Below, one piece after another: positions 1 to 8,800 of a stretch of 34,089 nt of DNA. Made by a program: the position numbers and the translations under genes. The stretch covers positions 1 through 34,089 of the forward strand of contig JAADIQ010000017.1 in assembly GCA_013151255.1 (NCBI GenBank). The letters are read 5' to 3'. The notes beneath the pieces were generated by a model. The model did not search any database. It was not told the DNA's origin and saw only the letters and a program-made list of their open reading frames with translations. Each line of letters opens with the position of its first letter. Position 1 is the stretch's first letter. Source of the DNA: Alphaproteobacteria bacterium. GTDB lineage: Bacteria; Pseudomonadota; Alphaproteobacteria; Caulobacterales; Parvularculaceae.

Positions 1-2
1 CC

Positions 3-1526
3 ATGCCCTGGGACAAACAACGCGAAGAACTCAAACGCCGCCAGGCCCTTGCTGAGAAGATGGGCGGGGCGGCCAAACTTGAGCGCCAGAAGGCGCGCGG
101 CAAGTTGGATGCGCGCGAGCGTTTGCGCCGGCTGCTCGACAAGGGCTCGTTCCGCGAGATTGGCAAGATTGCCGGCAAGGGCGCCTATGACGAGGCTGGC
201 GCGCTTACTGATTTCTCACCGTCGAATTTCATCTTTGGCCGTGGGCGGATTAATGGCGAGGCTATTGTCGCCTCGGCTGATGATTTCACCGTGCGCGGCG
301 GCGCGGCGGATGCGGCGATCCATCGCAAATTCGCCCAGGCTGAGCAGATGGCGCATGAGTTGAAACTCCCGCTGATCCGCATGATTGACGGCACTGGCGG
401 CGGCGGCTCGGTGAAGATGCTCGAAGATATGGGGTTTACTTACGTGCCTTTCGTGCCCGGCTGGGAGCATGTGGTCAAAAATTTGAAAACCGTGCCCGTG
501 GTGGCGCTTGCGCTCGGGCCCACGGCCGGGCTTGGCGCGGCGCGCATGGTAGCCAGCCATTATTCGGTGATGGTGCGCGGGCTGGCGCAAATTTTCACCG
601 CCGGGCCGGCAATTGTCGCCGGGCTGGGCGCCGGGAGTGATGCTCTTGATAAGGAGCAATTGGGCGGCGCGGACATCCATACGCGCAACGGCGTCATCGA
701 CGACGAGGCGGAAACCGAAGATGACGCGTTTGCGATGGCGCGCGCGTTCCTCTCCTATCTACCTGCGCATACAGGCGCGCGCGCGACACGCACAACACCC
801 CATGACAGGGCGAACCGCAGGGACGAAAAACTCCTCTCCGCCGTGCCGGAGAACAACCGCGAAGCCTATTCCATGCGCCGCATCCTTGAGATGGTGGCCG
901 ACAAGGCGTCCGTGTTTGAGATGGGCCGGCGCTGGGGCCGCGCGACGATTACGGCATTCGCGCGGTTTGACGGCTGGCCAGTGGCGGTGTTGGCGTCGGA
1001 CCCGACTTTTCTCGGCGGCTCGTGGACGGCGGATACGGCGGACAAAGCCAGGCGGTTTATTCAGCTTGCAGAACAATTCCGCCTGCCGGTCATTCATCTG
1101 GTCGATAATCCGGGCTTTATGATCGGGCTGGAAGCCGAACGCGCCGCCACCATCCGCCGCGGCGTCGAAGCGATGAATGCGGTCTATGAGACAACCGTTC
1201 CGTGGGCGTCGGTCATCATCCGCAAGGCTTATGGCGTCGCGGGCGCTGCGATGTCTGACCATACGCGGTTTCAATATCGCTTCGCCTGGCCGTCGGGCGA
1301 CTGGGGCTCGCTGCCGCTGGAAGGCGGTGTGGAGGTCGCCTATAAGGCCGAGCTGGAACGCGCTGACGACCCCGCCGCCGCACTTGCGGAAATCAAAGCC
1401 CGGCTCAACCGCGTCACCTCGCCGTTTCGCACCGCCGAACAGTTCCTCATCGAAGACATTATCGACCCGCGCGACACCCGCCCGCTATTGTGTGAATTTG
1501 CAGAGCTGGCGCAGCGGCGGCTTTAA
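3..1526 (+). CDS. Acyl-CoA carboxylase carboxyltransferase (beta) subunit
   Basis: This 507-residue protein has the two-lobed crotonase-like fold expected of the carboxyltransferase subunit of propionyl-, methylcrotonyl- or related acyl-CoA carboxylases, which moves a carboxyl group from carboxybiotin to an acyl-CoA. The N-terminal KLxARERLRRLLD-type segment (about residues 34-46) is typical. The N-lobe carries the glycine-rich stretch GTGGGGSVK (about 129-137) and the C-lobe carries NPGFMIGLEAE and GVAGAAMSDH, the usual acyl-CoA and biotin side loops. The length is normal. The ATG lies two bases from the window edge, so an upstream start or operon partner cannot be excluded. The biotin-carboxylase/BCCP subunit is not visible. 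The stop overlaps the stop of the convergent next gene by three bases. The exact substrate cannot be told from sequence alone. Confidence 0.9.
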   Translation: MPWDKQREELKRRQALAEKMGGAAKLERQKARGKLDARERLRRLLDKGSFREIGKIAGKGAYDEAGALTDFSPSNFIFGRGRINGEAIVASADDFTVRGGAADAAIHRKFAQAEQMAHELKLPLIRMIDGTGGGGSVKMLEDMGFTYVPFVPGWEHVVKNLKTVPVVALALGPTAGLGAARMVASHYSVMVRGLAQIFTAGPAIVAGLGAGSDALDKEQLGGADIHTRNGVIDDEAETEDDAFAMARAFLSYLPAHTGARATRTTPHDRANRRDEKLLSAVPENNREAYSMRRILEMVADKASVFEMGRRWGRATITAFARFDGWPVAVLASDPTFLGGSWTADTADKARRFIQLAEQFRLPVIHLVDNPGFMIGLEAERAATIRRGVEAMNAVYETTVPWASVIIRKAYGVAGAAMSDHTRFQYRFAWPSGDWGSLPLEGGVEVAYKAELERADDPAAALAEIKARLNRVTSPFRTAEQFLIEDIIDPRDTRPLLCEFAELAQRRL

Positions 1527-2479
1527 GCGGCGGCGACAAAACCCGCATCATCACGTTCGCCAAATCCACCGCCGCCGATCGCGCCGAGAACCGTATACGG
1601 ATTATCAGGGTCGTTAGCGGCGAATACGCCCGCAGCATCGGCGTTGCCGCCCTCTTCGTCAGCGCGCGCACCCTCGCGCAATGCCTCGGTCTCAGCCTGG
1701 CGCTCGGCGCGCGCATCTGCGCTCGCCTGTACAATCTGGCCTTGCGCGGCTTGCGCGATGGCGCGGTCCGGCCCGGACGGGTCAGCTGGCGCCAGTGCGG
1801 CGGCCGCGACAATGCGCATCTTGGCGATGGTCGCCTCGGGGCTTGCTTCCGGCGACATATCAATCGGCACGCTGCCGCCTACGGCATATCGCTGGCCGTC
1901 AGGGCCTTTTTGATAAGAAAGAGAAATCGCCCCGGCGTGAGGTCCGCCGGTATTTTTATGCGCCTGCTCATGAGCGCGAACCTCGCGGTCGCGGCCCCGC
2001 ATATCACGGACCACAGTTTCTTCATCCGGCGTCAACCCGTTAGGCCCGCGCTCATCGTCGTCGCCGGCTTCAGCCTCGGCGGCAGGATTGGCCGCTGGCG
2101 TCGCGACATTCGCACGAGCTTTTTCCAACCCGTCGGCGGCCTTATCGTCAGAAACGGTGACCTGTTGGGAGGCGTTTTTCTCAGCCGCAACCTGCTCGGG
2201 CTTTTGCGCGGCGGCCGAGTTTTCTGCGTCGGCGCGCGAGGCTTCAATAGCGCTGCGCACCACCGCGCCGGAAAGCGAACGATCGCTCGCGGTCGGGATT
2301 GGCGCCGGGCGCTGGGTAAGATTGGCGTCTTCGGCGCGCCGGGTTAACGTTTGCTCGCCAAGCTGGCGCAGCGCCGCACCCGGATCATTTACCAACCGGT
2401 CGAGACCCTTGGCCTGCATGCCCGTCACCGCCAAAATCTGGCGCGCGGGAAACCCAGAAATAGAACCGAATCCACTCAT
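1523..2479 (-). CDS. Putative HExxH metalloprotease (SprA-related / CJM1_0395-like family)
   Basis: The protein has 318 residues. The N-terminal half (about 40-145) is low-complexity and rich in Ala, Glu, Asp and Gln. A compact domain follows, beginning NGLTPDEETVVRDMRGRD, then VRAHEQAHKN with an HExxH-type zinc motif (HEQAH, residues 170-174), then GPDGQRYAVGGSVPIDMSPE and an Ala-rich helix with ADPSGPDRAIA. This order matches the putative metalloprotease family named after CJM1_0395 and related to SprA. Zinc binding and proteolysis are inferred; the substrate is unknown. No signal peptide is apparent. No clear ribosome-binding site precedes the ATG. The gene is convergent with the carboxylase gene and shares the last bases with it. 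Confidence 0.78.
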   Translation of the reverse strand: MSGFGSISGFPARQILAVTGMQAKGLDRLVNDPGAALRQLGEQTLTRRAEDANLTQRPAPIPTASDRSLSGAVVRSAIEASRADAENSAAAQKPEQVAAEKNASQQVTVSDDKAADGLEKARANVATPAANPAAEAEAGDDDERGPNGLTPDEETVVRDMRGRDREVRAHEQAHKNTGGPHAGAISLSYQKGPDGQRYAVGGSVPIDMSPEASPEATIAKMRIVAAAALAPADPSGPDRAIAQAAQGQIVQASADARAERQAETEALREGARADEEGGNADAAGVFAANDPDNPYTVLGAIGGGGFGERDDAGFVAAA

Positions 2480-2577
2480 AACAGGTTAGTTTTATCACGT
2501 AACAATCAAGAAATGATTATTGCCGAAAGGTTAAAGACGGGTGTTAAAATTTGCAGCAACGGCGAAACTTTCAGCGC
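2480..2577. other. Intergenic leader of the metalloprotease gene
   Basis: This AT-richer gap of 98 bases separates two minus-strand genes. It must hold the promoter of the metalloprotease gene unless that gene is read through from mutY. No convincing -35/-10 pair or hairpin terminator was found by eye. Confidence 0.3.
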
Positions 2578-3327
2578 CTACTCCACCTTGACCGCCAGCG
2601 TATCGTGATGGCCGGAAATCAGTGAACGGAGATAAAAGGAAATATCGGCGCGGTCTTTAAAACCTGCGGCGACGGCTGCGGCTTCCTTGTCTTCGTCACT
2701 CGCTGGCGCCGGCGCGGCGAACGCCTCCAGATTTTCATGAAACCCGATGGTGAAGACGTCAACATCGGAGCCGGCGGCGCGACGGAAAATCATATTTGTG
2801 GTCTGGCCAGTGGCTTTCAAATAAGCGTTTTCCATGCGGCGTTGCTCCAGCAGATCGCCGGTCTTGCCCGGCGCGGCGTGAAACATCTCGATATGGTAGA
2901 ACGCGTTATCTGCATATTCGCGCGTGATTTCATTTAGCGCCGGCCCATAAGCGAAAACGTCTTCTTCGAAGGCGATCAGGCCCGACTGCATCTCCAATAG
3001 TGCTTTGTGTTTCCTGCCGGCCTTGTCGCGTTTGGCGGTACGAGACTTTGAGTGAAACGCGGTCCAGTTCTCCATCGGAAGAATAACCATTAAATCCCAC
3101 TGGTCTCCCTGGCTATGGCGCATGATAAATGGGAATTGCCCGCCTGCGTCTTCAAAATAGCCGGCGTCTTTTACGTCCTGCGCCCAACCCAATAAGGCCT
3201 CAAGCTTACCCGGCGCCGCGCGGATAGTCTCAACCCGGTAGAGATAATCACCCTCGCGCTGCCCGGCATTTGCCGGCGCCAGCATGGCGGCGGCAAAAAG
3301 GATTAGCCCGGCCAATCGGATAATCAT
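2578..3327 (-). CDS. Secreted protein with two dimeric alpha/beta-barrel-like repeats
   Basis: The protein has 249 residues with a clear signal peptide (hydrophobic residues 3-17, cleavage probably after ANA at 19-21). The mature part appears to consist of two similar halves: YRVETIRAAPGKLEALL near the start and YHIEMFHAAPGKTGDLLEQ near residue 145. The pattern aromatic-x-(V/I)-E-x-(I/F)-x-AAPGK suggests a duplicated ABM/NIPSNAP-like dimeric alpha/beta barrel. No catalytic motif is recognised, so no function is assigned. The ATG overlaps the mutY stop codon (ATGA), so translation is probably coupled to mutY. A role connected with DNA repair is unlikely for an exported protein; co-transcription is the simpler explanation. 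Confidence 0.75.
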   Translation of the reverse strand: MIIRLAGLILFAAAMLAPANAGQREGDYLYRVETIRAAPGKLEALLGWAQDVKDAGYFEDAGGQFPFIMRHSQGDQWDLMVILPMENWTAFHSKSRTAKRDKAGRKHKALLEMQSGLIAFEEDVFAYGPALNEITREYADNAFYHIEMFHAAPGKTGDLLEQRRMENAYLKATGQTTNMIFRRAAGSDVDVFTIGFHENLEAFAAPAPASDEDKEAAAVAAGFKDRADISFYLRSLISGHHDTLAVKVE

Positions 3328-4436
3328 TTTTCAAACTCCTTTGTTGTCAGCGCCAAGTCTACCGCCTTTTTCATAACGGTGGGAAGCCGCGCGTGCTTCG
3401 GCGCAATCCATTGCTGTTCGCGCCCACGACGGAAACCTTTAGGGGCTTTGCCGACATAAACATCGAGCGTCAGGTGAAAATGGGTGAATATATGCGTTAC
3501 CGCGCCGATGCAGCGCCATTTCGCCGTCGCTGGCGCGTCCGTCATAGCTTTGCCCGGTTTCTCCGCCCACGGATTTCCCGGCAGGCCGAACATCCCGCCA
3601 AGCAATCCCTTTTCCGGGCGGCGCTCAAACAAAAACTCGCCTTTCCCATTCACCAGCGCAAAGACGGCGCCCTTGCGCGAGGGCTTTGGTTTCTTCGCCG
3701 GCTTAACCGGAAAGTCTTCCATGCGGCCAAGGCGCTGCGCGGCGCAATCGCCCGCCAGCGGACAGGCGGGGCAATTCGGCGCCCTCGGCTTACAAACGCC
3801 AGCGCCTAAATCCATCAGCCCTTGGGCAAAATCGCCGCTGCGCTGTTGCGGCCATATGGCGCCGGCGCGCTCCTTAATCAGCGTCTTCGCCCCCGGCAAT
3901 GGCGCGTCAATCGCATAAAGCCGCGCAACGATGCGCTCAATATTGCCGTCCACCACCACCGCAGGCCGGTCAAACGCAATCGCGGCAATCGCCGCGGCGG
4001 TATAATCGCCAATCCCGGGCAGCGCCTTTAACGCATCTTCCGTATCGGGAAAGTCTCCGCCATGTTCGCGCATCACCGCACCCGCGCATTTGTGCAAATT
4101 TCTGGCGCGCGCATAATAGCCAAGCCCCGCCCATTCGCCGAGCACGTCGTCAAGCTCGGCCGCCGCCATCGCGGCGACATCGGGCCAGCGTGTCAGAAAC
4201 GCACCATAGCGCGTCACCACTGTGGCCACCGTGGTCTGTTGCAACATGATTTCAGACAACCACACCGCGTAAGGGTCGGGCTGGTGTCCGGCCTTGCGCT
4301 GATGCGGGCCGATGCGCCATGGCAGCACCCGCGCATTAGCGTCATACCAGCGCAATAGCGCTCGGGAGATTTGCAGCCCAGGGGTTTGGCCAGGCGTTTG
4401 GGAAATGTTTTTCGCGCCGCGCGTTTCGTATGCCAT
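3324..4436 (-). CDS. mutY: A/G-specific adenine DNA glycosylase MutY
   Basis: MutY removes adenine mispaired with 8-oxoguanine or guanine in base-excision repair. From the start used here the protein has 370 residues. The HhH-GPD domain comes first: VLPWR near the N-terminus, SEIMLQQTTVATV containing the catalytic Glu, LPGIGDYTAAAIAAIAF as the helix-hairpin-helix, and VVDGNIERI carrying the catalytic Asp. The [4Fe-4S] loop follows with the Cys spacing C-x6-C-x2-C-x5-C (CKPRAPNCPACPLAGDC). A C-terminal NUDIX-like 8-oxoG recognition domain (FLFERRPEKGLLGGMFGLPG) completes the protein. The ATG at 4436 (MAYETRG) is preferred to a longer frame starting at 4496, which would run through the start of the divergent DUF721 gene. 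Only 28 bases separate the two start codons. Confidence 0.95.
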   Translation of the reverse strand: MAYETRGAKNISQTPGQTPGLQISRALLRWYDANARVLPWRIGPHQRKAGHQPDPYAVWLSEIMLQQTTVATVVTRYGAFLTRWPDVAAMAAAELDDVLGEWAGLGYYARARNLHKCAGAVMREHGGDFPDTEDALKALPGIGDYTAAAIAAIAFDRPAVVVDGNIERIVARLYAIDAPLPGAKTLIKERAGAIWPQQRSGDFAQGLMDLGAGVCKPRAPNCPACPLAGDCAAQRLGRMEDFPVKPAKKPKPSRKGAVFALVNGKGEFLFERRPEKGLLGGMFGLPGNPWAEKPGKAMTDAPATAKWRCIGAVTHIFTHFHLTLDVYVGKAPKGFRRGREQQWIAPKHARLPTVMKKAVDLALTTKEFEK

Positions 4437-4464
4437 CGCTTGTCTGTATGGTGGCGCGGAGCCA

Positions 4465-4935
4465 ATGCGTAAAGCCGCCATGACCTTAAAGACCACCAGA
4501 TCCGTCCGCCGCGCCGCGCCGAAAATCGGTCGCGCCAGCGCTTCGGTGTTCTCGCGATTGTTGAAAAAAACCAGCTATGCCGAGCCAGGTTTGTGCGATC
4601 ACTGGCCGGATATTGCCGGGCCGGAGATTGCCGCCCTGTGCCGTCCGGGCCGGCTTACTGGGCGCGCGCCCGGCAGAACGCTGGAAATCCACGCCCCTTC
4701 CGGCGCCGCCGCCGCGCAGCTGCAAATGCAGACCGAGGCGCTATTGGCGCGGGTAAACCGCTATCTCGGGCCCGGCGCGGTTGCCCGCATCACCATCGTC
4801 CAATCGGCTGGCGCGGCCCTGCGCCAGACGGAGCAAAGCCAGCCAGCGCCTCCCCTCAGCGGCGATGACACCTCTTTAGGGACAGCGCTTTCATCGTTCC
4901 GCGCTGCGATAAGCCGCAAGAATGGCGGCAAATAA
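4465..4935 (+). CDS. DUF721 (DciA-like) domain protein
   Basis: The protein has 156 residues. The region around residues 30-110 (YAEPGLCDHWPDIAGPEIAA, then LTGRAPGRTLEIHAPSG and QLQMQTEALLARVNRYLG) fits the DUF721 domain, shared with the DciA proteins that help load the DnaB helicase in bacteria lacking DnaC. In alphaproteobacteria such genes usually lie beside mutY and a dsbA-like gene, as here. Helicase loading is known for some family members and is inferred for this one. The start at 4465 has GGAG three bases upstream, which is rather close; the alternative ATG at 4480 has no ribosome-binding site. Confidence 0.8.
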   Translation: MRKAAMTLKTTRSVRRAAPKIGRASASVFSRLLKKTSYAEPGLCDHWPDIAGPEIAALCRPGRLTGRAPGRTLEIHAPSGAAAAQLQMQTEALLARVNRYLGPGAVARITIVQSAGAALRQTEQSQPAPPLSGDDTSLGTALSSFRAAISRKNGGK

Positions 4936-5062
4936 CGCCATTTGAGGGCTTGCGCCGGGCGCCGCCATACGCGATTTTGCGAGACCCCCGGCGTGAGCCA
5001 CGCTGGCGCTGATTTCCTGCGGCATTGCCTATCGCCGCCATCTAATGAAAGGCCTGCCCGTG

Positions 5063-5749
5063 ATGTTGTTTTCCGCCCTCCCTTTCCGCCCCGCCTATTT
5101 TGTCATTGGCGCAGCCGCGCTGGCGCTGGCCGCTTGCGGCGGCGCCTCTTCCGATGAGGCCGCAGACAGCGCCGACGCCGAGACCATCGATGAAAGCGCC
5201 ACCGGCGCATTTGCGGAAATGACCCGCGGCGAAGCCGACGCCATCGTCACTGTCATCGAATACGCCTCCGTCACCTGTCCGCATTGCGCGACTTTCCATG
5301 AGCAGGTTTATCCGACGATTAAGGAAAATTACATCGACACCGGCAAGGTGCGGTTCGTGTTCCGGGAATTCCCGACCGCGCCGGCCAATCTTTCCATTGC
5401 CGGCTCAATGCTGGCGCGATGCGCCGCTGATGACGGCGGCATGGACGCCTATTTCCTGGTCCTTGACACCTTGTTTAAAACCCAAAGAACATGGATTTAT
5501 GGGGAAAACCCGCGCGAGGAACTAATCAAAATCGCCGCCCAGGCGGGGATGAGCGCAGACGGTCTTGACGCCTGCATCGCGCGCGAAGAACTGCTTGATT
5601 TCCTTAATGAAAGTGTGACTGTCGGACGCGACAAATATGACATCCGGTCAACCCCGAGCTTTGTCGTCAATGGAACCGTACGGCACTTCTCTTCAGTAGA
5701 GGATATGTCCGCCGCGCTCGACGAAGCGATTGAAAAAGCGGGAGAATAA
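5063..5749 (+). CDS. DsbA-like thiol-disulfide lipoprotein (thioredoxin fold)
   Basis: This is an exported lipoprotein: a hydrophobic segment ends in the lipobox LAAC (Cys about residue 25 from this start), followed by an acidic Ala/Asp/Glu linker. The thioredoxin domain carries the redox motif CPHC (residues 72-75, within VTCPHCATFHEQVYP) and the cis-Pro loop STPSFVVNG. An alpha-helical insertion lies between them, as in the DsbA/DsbG-like family (thioredoxin_4 type). It probably acts on disulfides of periplasmic proteins. Start choice: AAAGG lies about ten bases before the ATG at 5063 and seven before an in-frame GTG at 5060; the ATG at 5045 has no visible ribosome-binding site. The position between DUF721 and smc is a typical alphaproteobacterial order. 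Confidence 0.88.
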   Translation: MLFSALPFRPAYFVIGAAALALAACGGASSDEAADSADAETIDESATGAFAEMTRGEADAIVTVIEYASVTCPHCATFHEQVYPTIKENYIDTGKVRFVFREFPTAPANLSIAGSMLARCAADDGGMDAYFLVLDTLFKTQRTWIYGENPREELIKIAAQAGMSADGLDACIAREELLDFLNESVTVGRDKYDIRSTPSFVVNGTVRHFSSVEDMSAALDEAIEKAGE

Positions 5750-5759
5750 GTTTCCCCAG

Positions 5760-5787
5760 GCCCTCATCGTGCGGTTGGCTTGAGGGC
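5760..5787 (+). terminator. Hairpin after the dsbA-like gene (weak terminator candidate)
   Basis: GCCCTCA at 5760-5766 pairs with TGAGGGC at 5781-5787 around a 14-base loop, eleven bases after the dsbA-like stop codon. No T-run follows, so intrinsic termination would be weak. It might instead only attenuate transcription into smc or stabilise the upstream message. Confidence 0.3.
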
Positions 5788-5865
5788 AGAATCGGCAATC
5801 ATTGTCACTAAATGTTAAAAGGCCCGCCGGACATGCGCCGGGGGCCATCCTGCCGGGAAAATGCT

Positions 5866-8800
5866 GTGAGATTTACCAATGTCCGCCTTGTCGGGTTTAA
5901 GTCATTTGTGGAGCCGACGGATTTTGAAATCCGCGACGGGCTGACCGGCATTGTCGGCCCTAACGGTTGCGGCAAGTCGAACCTGCTGGAAGCAATGCGC
6001 TGGGTGATGGGCGCGACCTCGGCCAAGGCGCTGCGCGGCGAGGGCATGGATGCGGTAATATTTTCCGGCACCTCAATGCGGCCGTCACGCAACTGGGCCG
6101 AGGTGATTTTAACGCTTGATAATGCTGACCGTACGGCGCCGGCTGAATATAATGAGCATGCTGAGCTGGAAGTCTCGCGGCGCATCATCCGCAAAGACGA
6201 GGGCACGCAGTCGCTCTACCGCATCAATTCGAAGGAAGTGCGCGCCAAGGATGTGCAGCTGTTGTTTGCCGACGCGTCCACTGGCGCCAATTCGCCGGCG
6301 CTGGTGCGCCAGGGCCAGGTCGCCGAGCTTATCAGCGCCAAGCCGCAAAACCGCCGCCGCCTTTTAGAAGAGGCCGCCGGCGTTACCGGGCTTCATTCGC
6401 GCCGCCACGAGGCGGAGTTGCGCCTGCGCGCGGCGGAGCAAAATATTGACCGCCTCGACGATGTCATCTCCGAGTTGGAAACCCAGAAAGGCGCCCTCGC
6501 CCGTCAGGCGCGCCAGGCGACACGCTATCGCAATGTCTCGGGCGACATTCGCCGCACCGAGGCGATGTTGTGTTACCTGCGCTGGCGCGAGGCGGTGGAC
6601 GCTCAAGAAAAAGCCGCCGCTGGCCTCAGCGAAATTTCCGGACTGATTGAAGAAACCGTGCGCGTCGCCGCTGCTGCAACGACAGCCCAGACAGACGCCC
6701 ATGCAGCGCTCGAACCGTTGCGTCTTGCAGAAGCGCAAGCCGCCGCCGCGCTTCACCGCCTCACGGTTGCGCGCGAAAACCTCGACGACGAAGCCGCGCG
6801 CGCGCAAGCGGAATTAAACCGCCTTGACGCCGAGATTGGCCGCCTGAAGGAAGACATTGCGCGCGAAAAAGACTTGCGCGAGGACGCCGAAAAAGCTGCT
6901 GAGGCTTTAAACCTTGAACAGGGCGAGCTTGCCTCGCGCGAGGCATCCGAAGCTGACCGTCTGGTCGAGGCCGAAGCGGTAAAAGCCAAAGCCGCCGCCG
7001 CGCTAGAACACATAGAACGCGCCTTTGACGAAAAAAGCGTCGAGGCTGCGGAATTTGAAGCCCGTCGCCAGACGCTTAACGCCAATATCGCCGGCGCGGA
7101 AAGCCGGCTTGCCAAAATCGCCAACCAGATTGCCGCCTTCCATGATGAGCGCAAGCTGATTGAGCCAACGCCGGAACAGGCGCGCGCGCTGGAAGAGGCG
7201 CATGCGAAATTTTCCGCCACTGAGCAAGCCGTCCACGCCGCCGAGGCCGCGCATCACCGCACCGAAGAAGAACGCAGCAGCGCCGAAGGCCATGAGGGCG
7301 CGTTGCGCGGACCGTTACGCAGCGCAGAGCAAAGCCTCACCGAAATCGGCGCCGAGCGCGAAGCCTTGCGTAAAGTTCTGGCTACGGACGATAGCGACGA
7401 ATGGCAGCCGCTGATTGAGCTTGTCGCCGTTGACCCGGGCTATGAAAACGCGCTCGCCGCCGCGCTTGGCGACGACCTTGGCGCGGCGACGGATGATGCC
7501 GCGCCAGCGCACTGGTCGCGGCTGGGTGAGACATCAGGCGAGATGGCGCCGGCGATATTGCCGCCCGGCATTCGCCCATTGAGCGATTTTGTCCGTGCGC
7601 CCGCACAACTGACGCGCCGGCTGGCTTCCATCGGCGTTGTCGAGCCCCATGAAGGCGCGCGCATTTGCGCTGCGTTAAAGCCCGGCTGCCGTCTGGTGTC
7701 GCGCGACGGGGATTTGTGGCGCTGGGACGGCTTTGTCGCCCATGCCAATGCAAAAACCGCCGCCGCCATCCGGCTCGAACAACGCAATCGGTTGCTGGTT
7801 CTGGAACGCGACTTTAACGCCGCCGAAGCTGGCGCCGCCGCTGCACGCCAGGCGCATGAAGAAGCCGCCAATGCGCTTAAAGCGAGCCAAGCGTCTGAGC
7901 GCGAAGCGCGCCAGCTATTTTCCGACACCCGCCGCGCGCTCGACACTGCGCGCGCCGCCCTGTCCGGATTGGAGCGCGAACATGAACGCGCCGCCGCACG
8001 CATCGGGTCGATTGACGAGACCTTAGCGCGGCTTATCGAAGACCAGGGCGAAACTGAAACCGCCCATCGCGGCCTGATTGATGACCGCGCCGCCCTGCCC
8101 GACGCCGCGCTGATATCTGAAGCGCTCGCCGCCATGCGCGATGACGTCACCGCCGCCCGCAACACCGCCGGCGAAATGCTCGCCGCCTATAACGACATCG
8201 CCCGCGAAGCGCAGATGCGCGCCGAACGGTTGGGCGAGCTTGCCCGCGAACAGGAATTGTGGGCGCAGCGCAGCCAGACCGCACGCGACCGCATCGGCGA
8301 GCTTGAAACCCGGCTAAGCGAGGCTGTCGCCGCACATCAAACCGCCGAACAGGCGCCAGCGGAAATTGACGAAAAACGCGGACGCCTGCTCGACCAAATC
8401 GCCATCGCCGAGACCCGGCGCAATGACGACGCCGACGCGCTGGCGAGCGGCCAGCAATTGGCTCAAGATACGGACAAAGCCGCCAAAGCCGCCGACCATG
8501 AGGCCGCCGAAACGCGCGAGGCGCGCGCCAGACTGGAAGCCCAGGCCGAGGCTGCCGCCGAGCGCGTTGAAGAGGCTGCATCCATCGCTAATGAGACTTG
8601 TGAATGCGCGCCGGATGAATTGCTCGGCGTCGCCGAACATAAACAAGGCAAAGACATTCCCGCCCGCGACGATATTGAGCGCAAGCTGGAGCGCTATAAG
8701 CGCGAGCGCGAAAATCTCGGCGGGGTTAATCTGCGTGCGGACGAAGAGTTAAAAGAGGTTGGCGAGCGCCTGGAAGAATTGGGCGTTGAGCGCGAGGACT

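Noticed and set aside
7440..8165. Open frame of 241 codons antisense to smc
   Set aside because: Ser/Ala/Arg-rich mirror of the Smc coiled coil, without any independent signal.
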